Assembly: GCF_026262505.1 (NCBI RefSeq)
Contig: NC_067203.1
Span: forward strand, 23,975,411-24,039,410
From: Trichomonas vaginalis G3
Lineage: Eukaryota > Parabasalia > Trichomonadida > Trichomonadidae
Direction: 5' to 3'
DNA: 64,000 bases
The position numbers were made by a program, and so were the translations under genes. Of the stretch, positions 38,501 to 48,558 are shown in pieces (position 1 is the first letter of the stretch; the number at the start of each line of letters is the position of its first letter). Under the pieces are notes generated by a model that was not told the DNA's origin, made no database searches, and saw only the letters and a program-made list of their open reading frames with translations.

Positions 38501-38751
38501 GAGTCATGCAAACAATACGCGAAGACTCAAATACAAACTATGACAAACTCTTTCTAGGATATAGGTTACCTGAGATGGGCGACCAAGAGCCAAAAGGCAA
38601 AAAGGACATGGAAATTTGCAACATACTAGATGAACATAATGCAAAGATGCAACAACTTCAAGCAGAGGGCAATGAAGGAAAAAGAAGAGTTAAAAACTCA
38701 GTCAGGAAGAAAGTAAAGCTTGGTCCACGTGGGTTCTATTATGACATATAA
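35566..38751 (+). CDS. Large coiled-coil Maverick protein, whole copy
   Basis: 1,061 residues. Basic N-terminus (MPRKLRKNIRKRKRALKHP, residues 1-19), Gln-rich segment (25-50), coiled coil at ~90-350 very rich in Lys/Glu/Gln, linker with GGTYIPPNPPREAPAPG and short Pro-Thr-Gln repeats (~390-460), then a largely helical C-terminal half with acidic stretches and a basic tail (KRRVKNSVRKKVKLG). No family recognised. The tail is shorter than in C, lacking a Ser/Glu-rich patch. It is the first gene from the tip and is followed 33 bp later by the major capsid gene, so a scaffold, core or DNA-condensing role is plausible but inferred. Confidence 0.75.
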   Translation: MPRKLRKNIRKRKRALKHPIVRLTPQQQLQQQMLNDPTMLQQMSSNPMLLNRVVGAQSGGLRAALLAKMAGYGGAADGTAYNPQSQMNLSSLKNQITDVKKSNIDIQKQISENEKKLEYDRHTKKLNELNVEKKKKKEQLKELSTEEYAKKVSEKATEVAKMEQDVINLKNHTTQYKVLKDEEIKQKALKTYMDSDEYKKEVEANVKAEKLLQLQNQTVQYENLAQESKNNDAAMQKAMKSAEYIKANNDWLDAQANAKAAQLIGSIRTKIQADEDSSNEALTNADFKNAFEALHSKVKQVNDFSSGKKLKSEGFDKELREVAQNMTKITDAATRQAVQSAYDAVRATVVKSQEKELQQTKTDLVNAFLKTKSQVGHYAADGTYVPAGGTYIPPNPPREAPAPGLPKTFTSSHGHRHRHAPKPTQQPTQQPTQQPAQQQQQQPTQQQPQTEQGHKRSREQGNQEFLKMLKEECGFPDTVDFSDRYKEAIGKFKDGNTDPNLFSFMAQHQNGYNLKPGKYKLAKGYDLIAYHPNDMDEFTPRYLMSELNDNSTFVMKRVKNRDGTKEQKLMNADDVDREIVENGLGIYEMPADEVQETPQEEVQIQPDMEEIVQQQQLEEPEGNEQVLPLETNFTELDEDLEQPKNLDPQQEYAENMEYFQESKKNSADIVEEYRKMFADIQKTPAPDENIQHRMEELKKNVHKYNNPFYLRAFNVQSSDELGENKRLNFKKTYRNETLFKVHSEPNQDGNKPTFVSADDGTTMRWGHKANPDRWFINLQPQFQEVVDAMEVNGERDIAGILSAALMPLKDMKHADILDQYEMNMADGNITPDVLEHLSQRTTQNHRDGIFGEEFRKKVREGEGREPIVHDLANESLQNVIKTYFADNEPRRDEYLRKLKWTVPNEMLVLKNMFLDKIKPTTEINDARLKDWVEAFPFTKDIVGNMERKPEWLQKHIFGNEHIPYGQALFEELEPETQERVMQTIREDSNTNYDKLFLGYRLPEMGDQEPKGKKDMEICNILDEHNAKMQQLQAEGNEGKRRVKNSVRKKVKLGPRGFYYDI

Positions 38752-38783
38752 ATCCAACTATTCTATATTTTTACTCATATGAA

Positions 38784-40379
38784 ATGTACGCCGCTCAGAA
38801 TATAACGCCAACAGTTTTGGATGCCATGAATGGAAATGTTTCCGAATGGTATAACGAATGCGACAATGCCATTAGAAGGTCAGAAATAGTTCCTGGAACT
38901 TACGAATATACAACTGCTGTTTCTTATGGAAACGTAGGTGAGTTTGGAGAAGGTTCTTCAACAACAGTAGATATTGCTTGCGACAGGTTTCATATAATTT
39001 CTATTGACAACTCTTTCTTATACGTGGAACAAGACATTGAAATAAAACCTTCTGCCAAGTTGTCTGACAAGAAAGGTTGCAATGGAATTTTCTATGTCGG
39101 ATACCAATATGCTCCAGAAGTTTTCATGGGATATAAGATATATTCTAACTCTGACTTAGTTCAAACAGTAACATGGGCAAACTATGAATGGTTCGCTTTG
39201 AGAAACTCAGTACAACACACAAGCTAGAGAACAAACAGACCAGTATGCAACTATTGAGAAATAAGAAGACTTGACCCTAACGTTCCAGGAGTTTATGTTA
39301 ACCTTTCTGGTTCAGATGGAACTGCTGCACTAAAGTAAAACTGAAACTTAGAGTTCCTTTGTCATCTTTCCTCATCTTCAGGTTTTTAAGATACTTGCCA
39401 AACTGGGCAGGAAAAATTTCTATCGAACTTACTCCAAGCAAAAATAAACTTAGTCATTGCACAACGCAAGACCCATTCAGCATTGCTGTAGCTGGAACTG
39501 GTGGAGCCAAGTTCTGTGACTTTTGCAAAGACAAAGTTGACTTAGACTTTGGTTTCTCAAACCTCAACACTGAAGTAAACTACTACTTCAATGCTGCTGG
39601 AACTGCTTGGGACCCAGTTAAGTTCACATGTGAAAAGTTTGAATGCAAGAGAATAGAAAGCAGACTTGCAGTCTATATGTTGGACCCAGATATTTCAAAT
39701 GCTTTAGCTGCCAAATATATTGCAGTTCCACTTATGTTCCTATACACCAAATATCTGTCAAAGACTTTGCAGGTGAAGTTGGAACCAAAGTGCTGACCCA
39801 GGTGCAAGAACAGATATTGCTTTAACAACTGCAATGAAACATGCAGATACTATGTTTGTACTGTTCAGACGAACTATAAATGACTATTCTTGCTTCTACA
39901 ACCCTGGTATTAAATACCATATAAATAGATGGCAAATACTATCCAAGAGAAGAATATTCTACAGTTGAGGATATGAGGTCATACAACTTGACATTAGATG
40001 CTATGAACTTTAACAACAACTTCACAACAACCATTAACCCTGAAATGCAAAGTTCTATTATGCCATATGTGAAAGTATGGACTCATACAGGAGCTCAAAA
40101 CACTCAAATACAAATGGAGACCGTTCAAACTTTTGGCTTGGCATTCCATTTGCTGACTCAGAAGACTTTATGGGTGGTATTTCAACTGTTGGTACTGTAC
40201 AAATACAATATACTGGTGACAGAGACGGTCCAGATGAATTGAAAGCAAAGAAGTTTACAAAACCAATAGCACTTTTCACGGAAGATGCTCTTTTGAAGAT
40301 TCGTTCGATGAAACCTGGGGCTCCTCAGATTGGCATAACGACAGCTTCCATCGAGCAGATTTTGGCAGCAGGTCAGTAA
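38784..40379 (+). pseudogene. Major capsid protein remnant (B)
   Basis: Counterpart of the whole 535-residue capsid gene of A (12949-14556), same start MYAAQNITPTVLDAMNGNVS and same relative position after the coiled-coil gene. Broken, about five or more breaks. Confidence 0.8.
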
Positions 40380-40695
40380 GTTGTTCTTGAACTGACTTCT
40401 CTCCGTCAAAATATTGACAGTACGCCAGTTTTGACATAATATTGTATTATAAACTTACCTTTAGAAATATCTGTAAGTTTTGTTGTTATATTTTTGTCTG
40501 CTTCAAGAACTTTCACCATTTCAGTTATACCAACTTTCTTTGCTTTATGAAAATATTTTGGTTTCAGCAAAGACTGCTATTCTATATACATTTTCCATTG
40601 TTTGTATAAAGAACTATTCTGTCAATGTATTTGTATTGTTTGTGTGTGTAAACTTTGTTCTGCTTCAATTCGAAGAGATATCCGAATACGTCCAT
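40380..40695 (-). pseudogene. Remnant of the small gene converging on the capsid gene
   Basis: Counterpart of 12636-13055 in A: the same position, divergent from the 193-residue gene and converging on the capsid gene. Broken. Product unknown. Confidence 0.5.
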
Positions 40696-40713
40696 CTTTT
40701 TATTCTAAGTAAA

Positions 40714-41299
40714 ATGTCATTTCCGAAAAATAGAAGCGTAAGTGTTTCAAAAGGTTTAATGGCGGTGGCAGATGTGAAGTTAAATTCACCAACTCAAACA
40801 AACAGTCAAAGTGTTGTTGTCAATGTCAAAGAAAGAGATGTTGAAGTGGGGAAACCAATACGAGGACGAAGATGGTATAACAATAGTTCCTGTAAAAGAA
40901 CAACCAACATATCCTGAAGTTAGCAGAGACTTAAGTTCTGTTGCAGATATTCGAAACGACTACCTCAAAACTTAAAGACAAACTTAAAACTCAGGAGAAG
41001 ATTTGTCAAGCTTTGGGTATAATGTTAAACTTGTCGAACACAACCCTGTAAAAGTGAACTCATATGTCATTGCACCTCATGAAGTTTTGAAAGAACTATT
41101 GAAACTTTTGACAGAGGCAGACGATATAAACATCAAAGAAATAGAACCCGACATTGCTTGCTGTGGTGTTTCATATAATGTCATTGACAAGATATACGTT
41201 ATGAAAGGAGGTGAAACGTTGAACTTAAAAATATAGTTTCCCAGACGTCATAAAAATATTTGAACGACCACAACATTTCATTAAAAATTTATTTGCTAA
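40714..41299 (+). pseudogene. 193-residue conserved Maverick gene, broken copy
   Basis: Counterpart of 12036-12617 in A, with the same start MSFPKNRSVSVSKGLMA. Broken, about three breaks. Unlike in A, the next gene starts only 5 bp later; the 76-residue gene of A is absent. Confidence 0.55.
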
Positions 41300-41303
41300 G
41301 TAA

Positions 41304-42105
41304 ATGGCAGAAGATATAATGGTTTATACTATTACGACTAAAAACCCCGAGTCATATAATTCTATAACAACAAACTTACAAAGTCCTCAAGGACGGTATT
41401 GTAAACTAACCTTAAACACAATGACGACTAAAGCTTGTTTTGCTCTTTTGACACCAGAAGATTTTATTGTTGTGAATGGTAAAAAATACTTCTTTGAAGA
41501 TACTTACTCAGATATACCACCAACAGGTTTTGTTGACTTATTTAATACTTTAAGGACGGATGTAACATGTGCTGCAACTAGAGCAGGTTTCATTATGTTT
41601 GGATGTCCGACTGAGTTTACTATAAACGATATGAGCTATAATACAAAATTATATCTGGTTTTTACTACCAAATTTTCCTATAACAGGAAAAGGTGTCATA
41701 CAAGGTCTATCTGTTCCATTGACTTTAAGTACACCTATTTTATATATTGTTTCAAACTTAGGTTCAAAGTGCTATTCGAATGTCGACAGAAACTACTATG
41801 ACCAAAAGATACTCATGCGTATAAACAACACTTTCTCTGCTGGTTTGCCTATTGTTCATTCGAATGCAGAGTTTTCAGCTTTAGTAAACTCAAACACTTT
41901 AGCAAACATAAACTTAACCTTAGTTGACGCAAACTTTGTTCCTGTAAAACTTTTATGTCCTATGTATTTGTCAATGACGGCAGAAAGTTTCGAATTGGAA
42001 GATGCAACTGGTGAAAGTATTGTACTACAAGAACAACTTCAACAACAAATAGCTCAAGAACAACAAATGCAACAAATGGCTCAAGAACAACAAAGTCAAG
42101 AATAA
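41304..42105 (+). pseudogene. Minor capsid / penton-like remnant (B)
   Basis: Counterpart of 10956-11788 in A, with a Gln-rich tail (QQQIAQEQQMQQMAQEQQ) that differs in repeat number. Broken, about two breaks. Assignment as a jelly-roll minor capsid protein rests on position and strand-rich sequence. Confidence 0.5.
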
Positions 42106-42132
42106 AAAAATATTTTTTTTTTTTTTATAAAA

Positions 42133-43367
42133 ATGTACAGAATAGATGTTTCAGATTTTTATGACTTCCAAGCCTTCAGAAATATGTGTCCATTTCGAGA
42201 CTATAACAAAGCAGTCGAGAATTTGAAACGTTTAGTCATTTATGTCGACTCTGCCCCAGAATGTTATGTCATGAAAGAATGGGATGTAGTCTTTAACAAA
42301 CCTAAAGCGACAATAGTTTCAGAACAAGAATGTAAACAGAAACTTAAGAAAATAAAAGTCGTACAAGTTGGTATGAAGATGTTAGATGCTTGGGATATCT
42401 TATTGTCAAAGTTAGAAGATTTTCAGTTCGTGGTATAAAGTTCTATACACCTTCTCCAAACTTCTATTCTATCTTCACTGGATATAAATACGAACAAGTA
42501 GAATGGAAAGAAAATGTTATAGAAGCTTGGTTAGACCATGTCAAAGAAATTATATGCAATGGAAACGAAAGAGTCTATGAGTATATCTTATGTTGGTTTG
42601 CAAACATCTTACAACATCCAAGTGCTAAAAATGAAACTGCTCTCATTGTAATTGGAAAACAAGGAACAGGTAAGAACACTTTCTTTACAGATATCTTATG
42701 CAAACTGTTAGAGGGCTATTCGAACCCGAATATGACAAACTTAGAAAACATCTGCGGTAAATTTAACTCTTCAATAGAGAATATGAAACTTATAGTATGT
42801 AACGAACTTCAAAGTATAGATACAACAAAGGTTTTAAACTCAGATGCTTTGAAGAGTCTTATAACAGACAAAGTTGGAGTTGTTGAAAGAAAATATAAAG
42901 ACCAAAGAGTTTGTGAAAATGTTGCAAATTTCATCATGGTTTCAAACAACGCCGTTCCGATGAAGTTAGAAAGTTCTGACAGAAGATATGTAGTTGTCAG
43001 AACGTCAGAAGCTCATATGCAAGATACAGAATATTTTGACGACTTAGCAGAAACTTTGACACCTAACTTTTACAACCACTTGTTCTCATATTTCATGACA
43101 TTAGATATTTCAAAGTTCAATCCAAGACAAATTCCACATACCGAAGAGAGACAAACATTGTTAGAAGCAAACAAGAGTGTATATGAACTGTTTATAGATG
43201 AGACTAACTTTGTGTCATTAGATGAAAGGTCTTTATATGATGAATATAAACAATATTGTCAAGAATATGGTTATATGGCAGCTTCTAAACGTACATTCTT
43301 GGCAAATGTCAAAAATCTTTTAGATGTTCAGAATGGCGTATATACAAAGAAAAATTTTTCTGAGTAA
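42133..43367 (+). pseudogene. SF3 helicase (D5-like) remnant (B)
   Basis: Counterpart of 9695-10924. The Walker A segment GKQGTGKNTFF and the later NFIMVSNNAVP are visible, followed by an HTEERQTLLEANKSV helix and a C-terminal winged-helix-like part. Broken, about one break. Role in the family: unwinding element DNA during replication. Confidence 0.75.
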
Positions 43368-43403
43368 ATTTTATAAAAAATATTTTTTTATCCGATAAAA
43401 AAG

Positions 43404-43817
43404 ATGACGAAATTCATCTCAGTAAATAAGTACATGACAGAAGTCAAAGATAAGTTAGCTCCATTCGCATATTTGAATGTTTACTTCTACAATTTTGAAA
43501 AGTCTACATTTGACAAAATTTGGAACATTGCACCAGTTAAGTTTGCTGTTGTTAGAAAAAGTGGTGCAACTTTTGAAGACTTAGACATAGAAGGTTTGTT
43601 AGCAGTCAAAGAAAATTTTGACAGAAAGTTCTCAAAACTCGAAGAAGGCAAAGCATACAAACTTGTTATACCTTATGAACAAAGAAAGCAGACGACTATG
43701 AATATTATGAGTCTAAGATAGTTGAAGTTCAAGGTAAATTGGGTAAAAAGATTTTAGAGTCTAAGCCAGTGTTTGCTCCTAAAGAGAGAGAACATTGACA
43801 TTGACCCAGAAATGTTC
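43404..43817 (+). pseudogene. 139-residue conserved Maverick gene, broken copy
   Basis: Counterpart of 9233-9652 (MTKFISVNKYM start), following the helicase on the same strand as in A. Broken. Product unknown. Confidence 0.55.
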
Positions 43818-43835
43818 TAAAATAAAATTTTATTT

Positions 43836-44285
43836 TTACATGTCAAATTTCTTTTTCTCTGGTTCAGGTTCTTTCTTCTCTTCTTCTACTTTCTTTTCTT
43901 TCTTCTCTCTCTTCTTCTTCTTCTCTGGTGGAGTTATGTCAAACTTCTCAGAACCATATTTTTGTAAAAGGTCTTTGTCCTTTAATAGCTCTTCTATTCT
44001 GTTTTCTATTTCATCTTCAAGAACAGCGCATGTGTCTTCTTTGCATTCTAAGAACTTTTGTTGGACTTCATCTTTCCAATCGGCGTCATCTCTGTCAACA
44101 AGTCTGTCATTGACAAATTTTAAGACTGCTCTTTGTAATGTTTTATGGTTCTTGTCATATTCCCAGAAACAGAACTTTAGAACAAATTCACCTTTCTTGT
44201 TTACACTATGTAAGATTTTATGGTCGACAGATGTTTTGCTGTCGAAAAGTTTGTCTCGAATATAGATAGCGAAATCGCTAGACAT
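43836..44285 (-). CDS. Small Maverick protein with Lys/Glu-rich tail (B)
   Basis: 149 residues starting MSSDFAIYIRDKLFDSKTSV; the start was set at the Met shared with the A copy (8770-9216). One extra Lys in the charged tail relative to A. Divergent from the packaging ATPase with a 36-bp gap between starts, the same paired arrangement as in A. Confidence 0.7.
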   Translation of the reverse strand: MSSDFAIYIRDKLFDSKTSVDHKILHSVNKKGEFVLKFCFWEYDKNHKTLQRAVLKFVNDRLVDRDDADWKDEVQQKFLECKEDTCAVLEDEIENRIEELLKDKDLLQKYGSEKFDITPPEKKKKREKKEKKVEEEKKEPEPEKKKFDM

Positions 44286-44321
44286 TTTCAAAAAGATAAA
44301 AATTTTAATTTTTCTAAAAAT

Positions 44322-45197
44322 ATGTTAGAAAAAAAGTTTGCTGACATTGACAAGAAATTTGAGAATGTTTTAAACAAGAACAAGAGGAAGTTAGAAAATG
44401 CTCAGATAAAACCCATACATGAAAAGTTCTTATTTGCTCAGAATGGTATAACAGGTCTAATTGCACCACCTGGGTCGGGTAAGACTTTCACTTATCTTAA
44501 AATGGCTGCACAACAACAAGAACTAGATGAGAAGAACCCATTCTATGAGTTAGTTGTTATTTGTAGTACTTCTGGTCAATTTGACCAAACCGTCAATTCG
44601 TTCAAAGATATTATAAAAAAGTCTAAGTTAGTATGTATAAAAGACTCTGAGTTGTTAGATTGGATAAAGAAGTACCAAAGAAGAGTTTTGAAGTACAATG
44701 CTATAAATGAGTATATAAATTCTAAGTTTAAAGACCCAAATGAGGAAATGCAGAGAATATTAGAGAAGAAACACTTCAGAAACAAACAGAAAGAGATAGA
44801 ATACATTTCGAAGAAATTGCAATCTTACGATTGGAAGACTTACCCTCATAGATGTCTTCTTATCTTAGATGATTTCGCCTCTCATCCTTTGTTAAAGAAC
44901 AGAGAACAAGACATGTGTCGAATTCTTAAGAAGCTCAGACACTTTAACATCTCAGTTGTCATTTGTGTACAGACAGCAAAGAGTTTAAGTAAGGATGTTA
45001 AAAGAATACTTACTGACATTGTACTTTTCCCCGGATTGTCCGAAGACGATTTCATGGAACTTATGAAAGAGTCCATGGCAGGTAAGTTTGACAGACATGA
45101 ACTATGGGAGAAGTACAAAGTCATACAAGACCCTCATACTTCTTTCAGAATTCATATCTACGCAAACAAAGTTCAAATTGTAAAAAGTCAAGCGTAA
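44322..45197 (+). CDS. FtsK/HerA-type genome packaging ATPase (B)
   Basis: 291 residues, whole, nearly identical to the A copy. Walker A APPGSGKT, Walker B CLLILDDF, and the VVICVQTAKS strand are present. The open frame extends upstream, but the Met at 44322 matches the start in A and leaves a short bidirectional promoter. In the family it drives DNA into the capsid. Confidence 0.88.
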   Translation: MLEKKFADIDKKFENVLNKNKRKLENAQIKPIHEKFLFAQNGITGLIAPPGSGKTFTYLKMAAQQQELDEKNPFYELVVICSTSGQFDQTVNSFKDIIKKSKLVCIKDSELLDWIKKYQRRVLKYNAINEYINSKFKDPNEEMQRILEKKHFRNKQKEIEYISKKLQSYDWKTYPHRCLLILDDFASHPLLKNREQDMCRILKKLRHFNISVVICVQTAKSLSKDVKRILTDIVLFPGLSEDDFMELMKESMAGKFDRHELWEKYKVIQDPHTSFRIHIYANKVQIVKSQA

Positions 45198-45289
45198 AAA
45201 ATGTAAGTGTTTAGTCTTAGTCTGTTGTGGTGCTGCAGCTTTCGGTTCTTCTGGCTTTGGAAGGCATCGGTTGGTGGTACGTCGGACAT

Positions 45290-45570
45290 TCGTTTGTGTC
45301 CTGTCGGAAGGAAGAACTCGGAATGCCAGAAGGAAGGACTTTTCCTGTCGGAAAGAAAAACTTTTCCTGTTGGAAGGAAGGACTTTTCCTGTCGGAAGGA
45401 AAAATTTTTTCTGTCGTTCGACCAAAAAGTTCTCAATTTTCGAAAATTTGAATGGTTTACGGACGAACAACAGGAAAATTTTTTCCAGTTGTCGGGAATT
45501 TTTTTTCCAGTTGTCGGGAAATTTTTTTCCAGTTGTCGGGAAGGACTTGGAATGTCGGAAGGAAGAACTT
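45290..45570. repeat. Reshuffled 22-bp repeats between converging genes (B)
   Basis: About six CCTGTCGGAAGGA-type units and three GGAATTTTTTTTCCAGTTGTC-like units around the spacer CTCAATTTTCGAAAATTTGA, corresponding to the tract at 7300-7858 in A but shorter. It lies between the ATPase and KilA-N 3' ends. A GGTACGTCGGACATTCG motif at its edge recurs elsewhere in both elements. Confidence 0.8.
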
Positions 45571-45657
45571 GGAATGCCAGAAGGATTTGACAAGACAATT
45601 TACCATCTAGAGCTACCTGAGCCATCTGAAGTCAAGCTTGAAAAATAAATGGTTCAT

Positions 45658-46464
45658 TTACTCTACTTGTTTGAAGTTGTCAAAATACTCTGTTATTTTT
45701 TCCTTTAACAATGGCAAATCTTCTTTGAAGGTAAGAATTGTACAACCTTTAATATCATAGTGTGTTTGAGGTAACGTATCTTGAACTATTTGTTTCACAT
45801 CTTCATTTGGTGTCATTGAAATCGGTAAGTTTTCGCGATAGAACCAATTTCTGTCAGATTTGTAAATCTTAGCAAGGTCGTAAAAGCTTTTGTTGTTTCT
45901 TCTGACTAAATGCAACATAACCATATCTCTGTCTTCTTCATTTTCCATCTCTTCAGTGTAAATCATATACTTATAGTTCTTTTCCTTTCCTTTTGGTACC
46001 GAACGTGGTATTCTTTTCTGAATGTTTTTGTCTTTTGCTTCAAGCTTGTTTTCCATCTCTTCACGTTCTTGTCTATGAATTTCATCTAACATCATGAAAA
46101 TATAACAAGCGTAACGAGGTGAAGCCCACATTGCAACAGCATTTACAAGAAGTCTATGTACATACCAACCTCTCAAACCATTTGGCAAATTTTGACGATT
46201 TTCGTACGGAATCTCGACCCTCGGTTTTCCGAGGGTCGCAAACATATGAGGAAATTCTTCTAAAAGTTCTTTTGTCTGTTGGTTTTCAAACCAATGGTAT
46301 GCTTGCTTTGTAGAACGAAGAGCATTCAAAATACTTTGCATTTGGTACATGTCGTCTTTGACCGAACGAATGAGACGTAACTGTTTGTTAAACTGAACCC
46401 ACTCGTATTCTTCACTTATGGCTTCATGAACGATAGCAGTTGTTGTGTTCTCTGTTGTTGACAT
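45658..46464 (-). CDS. KilA-N domain protein (B)
   Basis: 268 residues starting MSTTENTTTAIVHEAISEEY, set at the Met after the conserved leader as in A. KilA-N-like core GLRGWYVHRLLVNAVAMWAS and YACYIFMMLDEIHRQ; C-terminal domain kept. Whole. Likely DNA-binding regulator or nucleoid protein of the element. Confidence 0.75.
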   Translation of the reverse strand: MSTTENTTTAIVHEAISEEYEWVQFNKQLRLIRSVKDDMYQMQSILNALRSTKQAYHWFENQQTKELLEEFPHMFATLGKPRVEIPYENRQNLPNGLRGWYVHRLLVNAVAMWASPRYACYIFMMLDEIHRQEREEMENKLEAKDKNIQKRIPRSVPKGKEKNYKYMIYTEEMENEEDRDMVMLHLVRRNNKSFYDLAKIYKSDRNWFYRENLPISMTPNEDVKQIVQDTLPQTHYDIKGCTILTFKEDLPLLKEKITEYFDNFKQVE

Positions 46465-46545
46465 ATCTGTCTTTACATACAAAATAAAAAAATAAAAAAA
46501 AATAAAATTAGCGTTATTTTCTATCTTGTATAAAAGACCAAAAAT
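46465..46545 (-). promoter_or_regulatory. Conserved Maverick leader/promoter block (B)
   Basis: On the minus strand: CTTTTATACAAGATAGAAAA, TAACGCTAATTTTA, a T-rich tract and TATGTAAAGACAG before the ATG at 46464. Same order as the 6386-6462 block of A. Confidence 0.6.
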
Positions 46546-46552
46546 AAACGCT

Positions 46553-47164
46553 TTACATGTATTTTTCAGCAACTTCGTCAAATAATTTTATAGCACTATC
46601 TATCTCATCTACTTCAAACGTTTCTTTACCTTTCGTGGGAGCACCATACTTTTTCTCAAAAACTTCAAGCAGTTCTGTTTCTGCAGCTCTCATATCGTTA
46701 ACGAACACAACCTTAACTCTATTGACTGTACTGTCATATCTTTTAGTTATATTAAATGTTCTTCCTATCTTATATCTCTTTGTATTGAAGTCCTTCGGTT
46801 TCTGAACGATATAAAGTAAGCCTTCACTGCAACGTTCAGTATCGAATGAACCATATGTTATGAAATTATATCCAACAACTGGGTCAATCCAGAACAAAAC
46901 TATTGGTATAAGACTTTTGTCTATGAGATATGCTGTAGTTCCATAGAATCTTACCGATATCAAAAGCTCAGGATTTCTTGTCAAAATTTTCTGACTAGAA
47001 GCATTTCTAACCCAGTCCTTTGCTCTCTTTCCAGATGGAGATAAAATGTCTGACAAAGAATATTTTTTGTATTTCTTTGAGTATCTTACGTTTAAATCAC
47101 CAATTCTAACCACTTTGGTGTCATTGTCTATCTTTCTAACTGTTTCAAACTCAATGTTTAACAT
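46553..47164 (-). CDS. KilA-N-like / T5orf172 protein (B)
   Basis: 203 residues starting MLNIEFETVRKIDNDTKVVR, set at the Met after TATGTAAGAACAG. T5orf172 landmarks YKIGRTFNITKRYDS and RAAETELLEVFEKKYGAP are kept. Whole. The A copy (5763-6374) differs by scattered substitutions only, which is consistent with past selection on the protein. Confidence 0.75.
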   Translation of the reverse strand: MLNIEFETVRKIDNDTKVVRIGDLNVRYSKKYKKYSLSDILSPSGKRAKDWVRNASSQKILTRNPELLISVRFYGTTAYLIDKSLIPIVLFWIDPVVGYNFITYGSFDTERCSEGLLYIVQKPKDFNTKRYKIGRTFNITKRYDSTVNRVKVVFVNDMRAAETELLEVFEKKYGAPTKGKETFEVDEIDSAIKLFDEVAEKYM

Positions 47165-47263
47165 TTCTGTTCTTACATACAAGATAAAAAAAATAAAAAA
47201 AATAAAAATAACTTTATTTTTTCTATCTTAAGGAAATTCATGAAATTTGGTCATTTTTCAGCA

Positions 47264-47475
47264 AAAATATATTTTAGGGTAGAAGGTGACATCTCACCCG
47301 TTTTCTCACCTCTTTTCTCACCCAAGTTATTTTTAAAATTTTGTGAAAACTCAACGGTTTGACACATGCCCTAAAAATTATTTTACTCAGAATTTTGTTG
47401 CTGAATTCAATAAAAATATATTTTAGGTGAAGAGGTGAGATTTCACCTCTTTTTTCACCTAATTTTTCACCTCTT
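47264..47475. repeat. GGTGA repeats, left side of a gene cassette (B)
   Basis: Two units: AAAATATATTTTAGGGTAGA with TCACCCGTTTTCTCACC (47267-47325) and AAAATATATTTTAGGTGAAG with AGGTGAGATTTCACCTCT (47410-47475). Inverted units at 48478-48540 close the cassette on the other side. Confidence 0.8.
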
Positions 47476-47479
47476 TTTT

Positions 47480-48394
47480 TCACAAGCGTTTTACATGAAT
47501 TGTACGATGTATATTTGAAATCCTAAACAGTTTCGTAGCTTCTATTTCTTCTTTTAGTACATCGAATGTTTTAACGATACCGAAAGTTTCTTTATACTTC
47601 TTCTTGACGTCAGATAGAAGGAAATCTTCTGCTGTTGGATAGTTTTTGTTCAGAAATTCTAACATGTCCATTTTATTTTCTGCTGGCTTTTCTGCTTCTT
47701 TCTTTAAATCTGCATAGTCGTTTCTCATTCTTTCTATCTCTTTGACGGAGTAGTTATATTTCCTCATTGCTGCTTTACATTTAGAACATTGCGGGTTCAT
47801 TTTAGCATTGTACATTGAAATTTGTCCTGCAAGTACAACTATAGCGTCAATGGTTTTCTTTAACTCAAAAGTTGCTGGTTTTATCTGTTCATTCCATACC
47901 TTACCTCTTTTATCTTTATCTCTTATCTGCCATACACATTCAGCAACTAACGAAACAAAGTTGTCGTAGGTCTTAAATTCTTCAGATTTATATATGTCAG
48001 AAACATTCTTATATACCATATCGCAGTCTTTGTCCATGACTTTGTGGTTGCAATGAAATCCTAGAAACTCATAGTTTACATTACGTATGAACTTCTTTAT
48101 TTCTACTGAGTCGGTTGGTCTGACTTCTATTTCATCGAATTCAGGAATAGTGAGCTTTTGTTGTTGGATTTCAGGAAGTTTAGGTAGATGGTCAATAATG
48201 TCCTGCATTTCATAAAGATATTCTTCATTTGTTTCATCTTTCGCAGTGCAATCTAAATTACTTGTTAAAAGTTCTTGCTTTATCTTCTGGATTTCTGTTT
48301 CGAAAGTATATGAAGAAGGAATGAAGCTTTTCATTTCTACTAACATTGACGTAGGATTCATGACTAACGAGTTTGGTGAAGTTGTTGCTAACAT
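47480..48394 (-). CDS. Unknown Maverick protein, 304 residues, whole
   Basis: Starts MLATTSPNSLVMNPTSMLVE after the leader TTTTTATTGTAAGAAC. Middle region with His/Cys pattern (FLGFHCNHKVMDKDCDM) and later NPQCSKCKAAMRKYNYS could form a small metal-binding fold; the C-terminal ~90 residues are charged and helical. No known family recognised. It sits alone between inverted GGTGA repeats, as does its broken counterpart in A, so the whole unit looks like an exchangeable cassette. Confidence 0.65.
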   Translation of the reverse strand: MLATTSPNSLVMNPTSMLVEMKSFIPSSYTFETEIQKIKQELLTSNLDCTAKDETNEEYLYEMQDIIDHLPKLPEIQQQKLTIPEFDEIEVRPTDSVEIKKFIRNVNYEFLGFHCNHKVMDKDCDMVYKNVSDIYKSEEFKTYDNFVSLVAECVWQIRDKDKRGKVWNEQIKPATFELKKTIDAIVVLAGQISMYNAKMNPQCSKCKAAMRKYNYSVKEIERMRNDYADLKKEAEKPAENKMDMLEFLNKNYPTAEDFLLSDVKKKYKETFGIVKTFDVLKEEIEATKLFRISNIHRTIHVKRL

Positions 48395-48477
48395 GTTCTT
48401 ACAATAAAAATAAAAAAAAATATTTTATAAAAAACTAAAATATATTTTTTATCTTAAGGAAATTCATGAAAATTCAA

Positions 48478-48540
48478 CAGGTGAGAAAACAGGTGAGAAA
48501 ACGGGTGAAATCTCACCTCTTCACCTAAAATATATTTTTG
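48478..48540. repeat. GGTGA repeat, right side of the cassette (B)
   Basis: GGTGAGAAAACAGGTGAGAA, then GGTGAAATCTCACCTCTTCACC and AAAATATATTTT, inverted relative to the units at 47264-47475. Matches the 5015-5070 unit of A. Confidence 0.85.
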
Positions 48541-48558
48541 TCGAAAAAAATGGTTCAT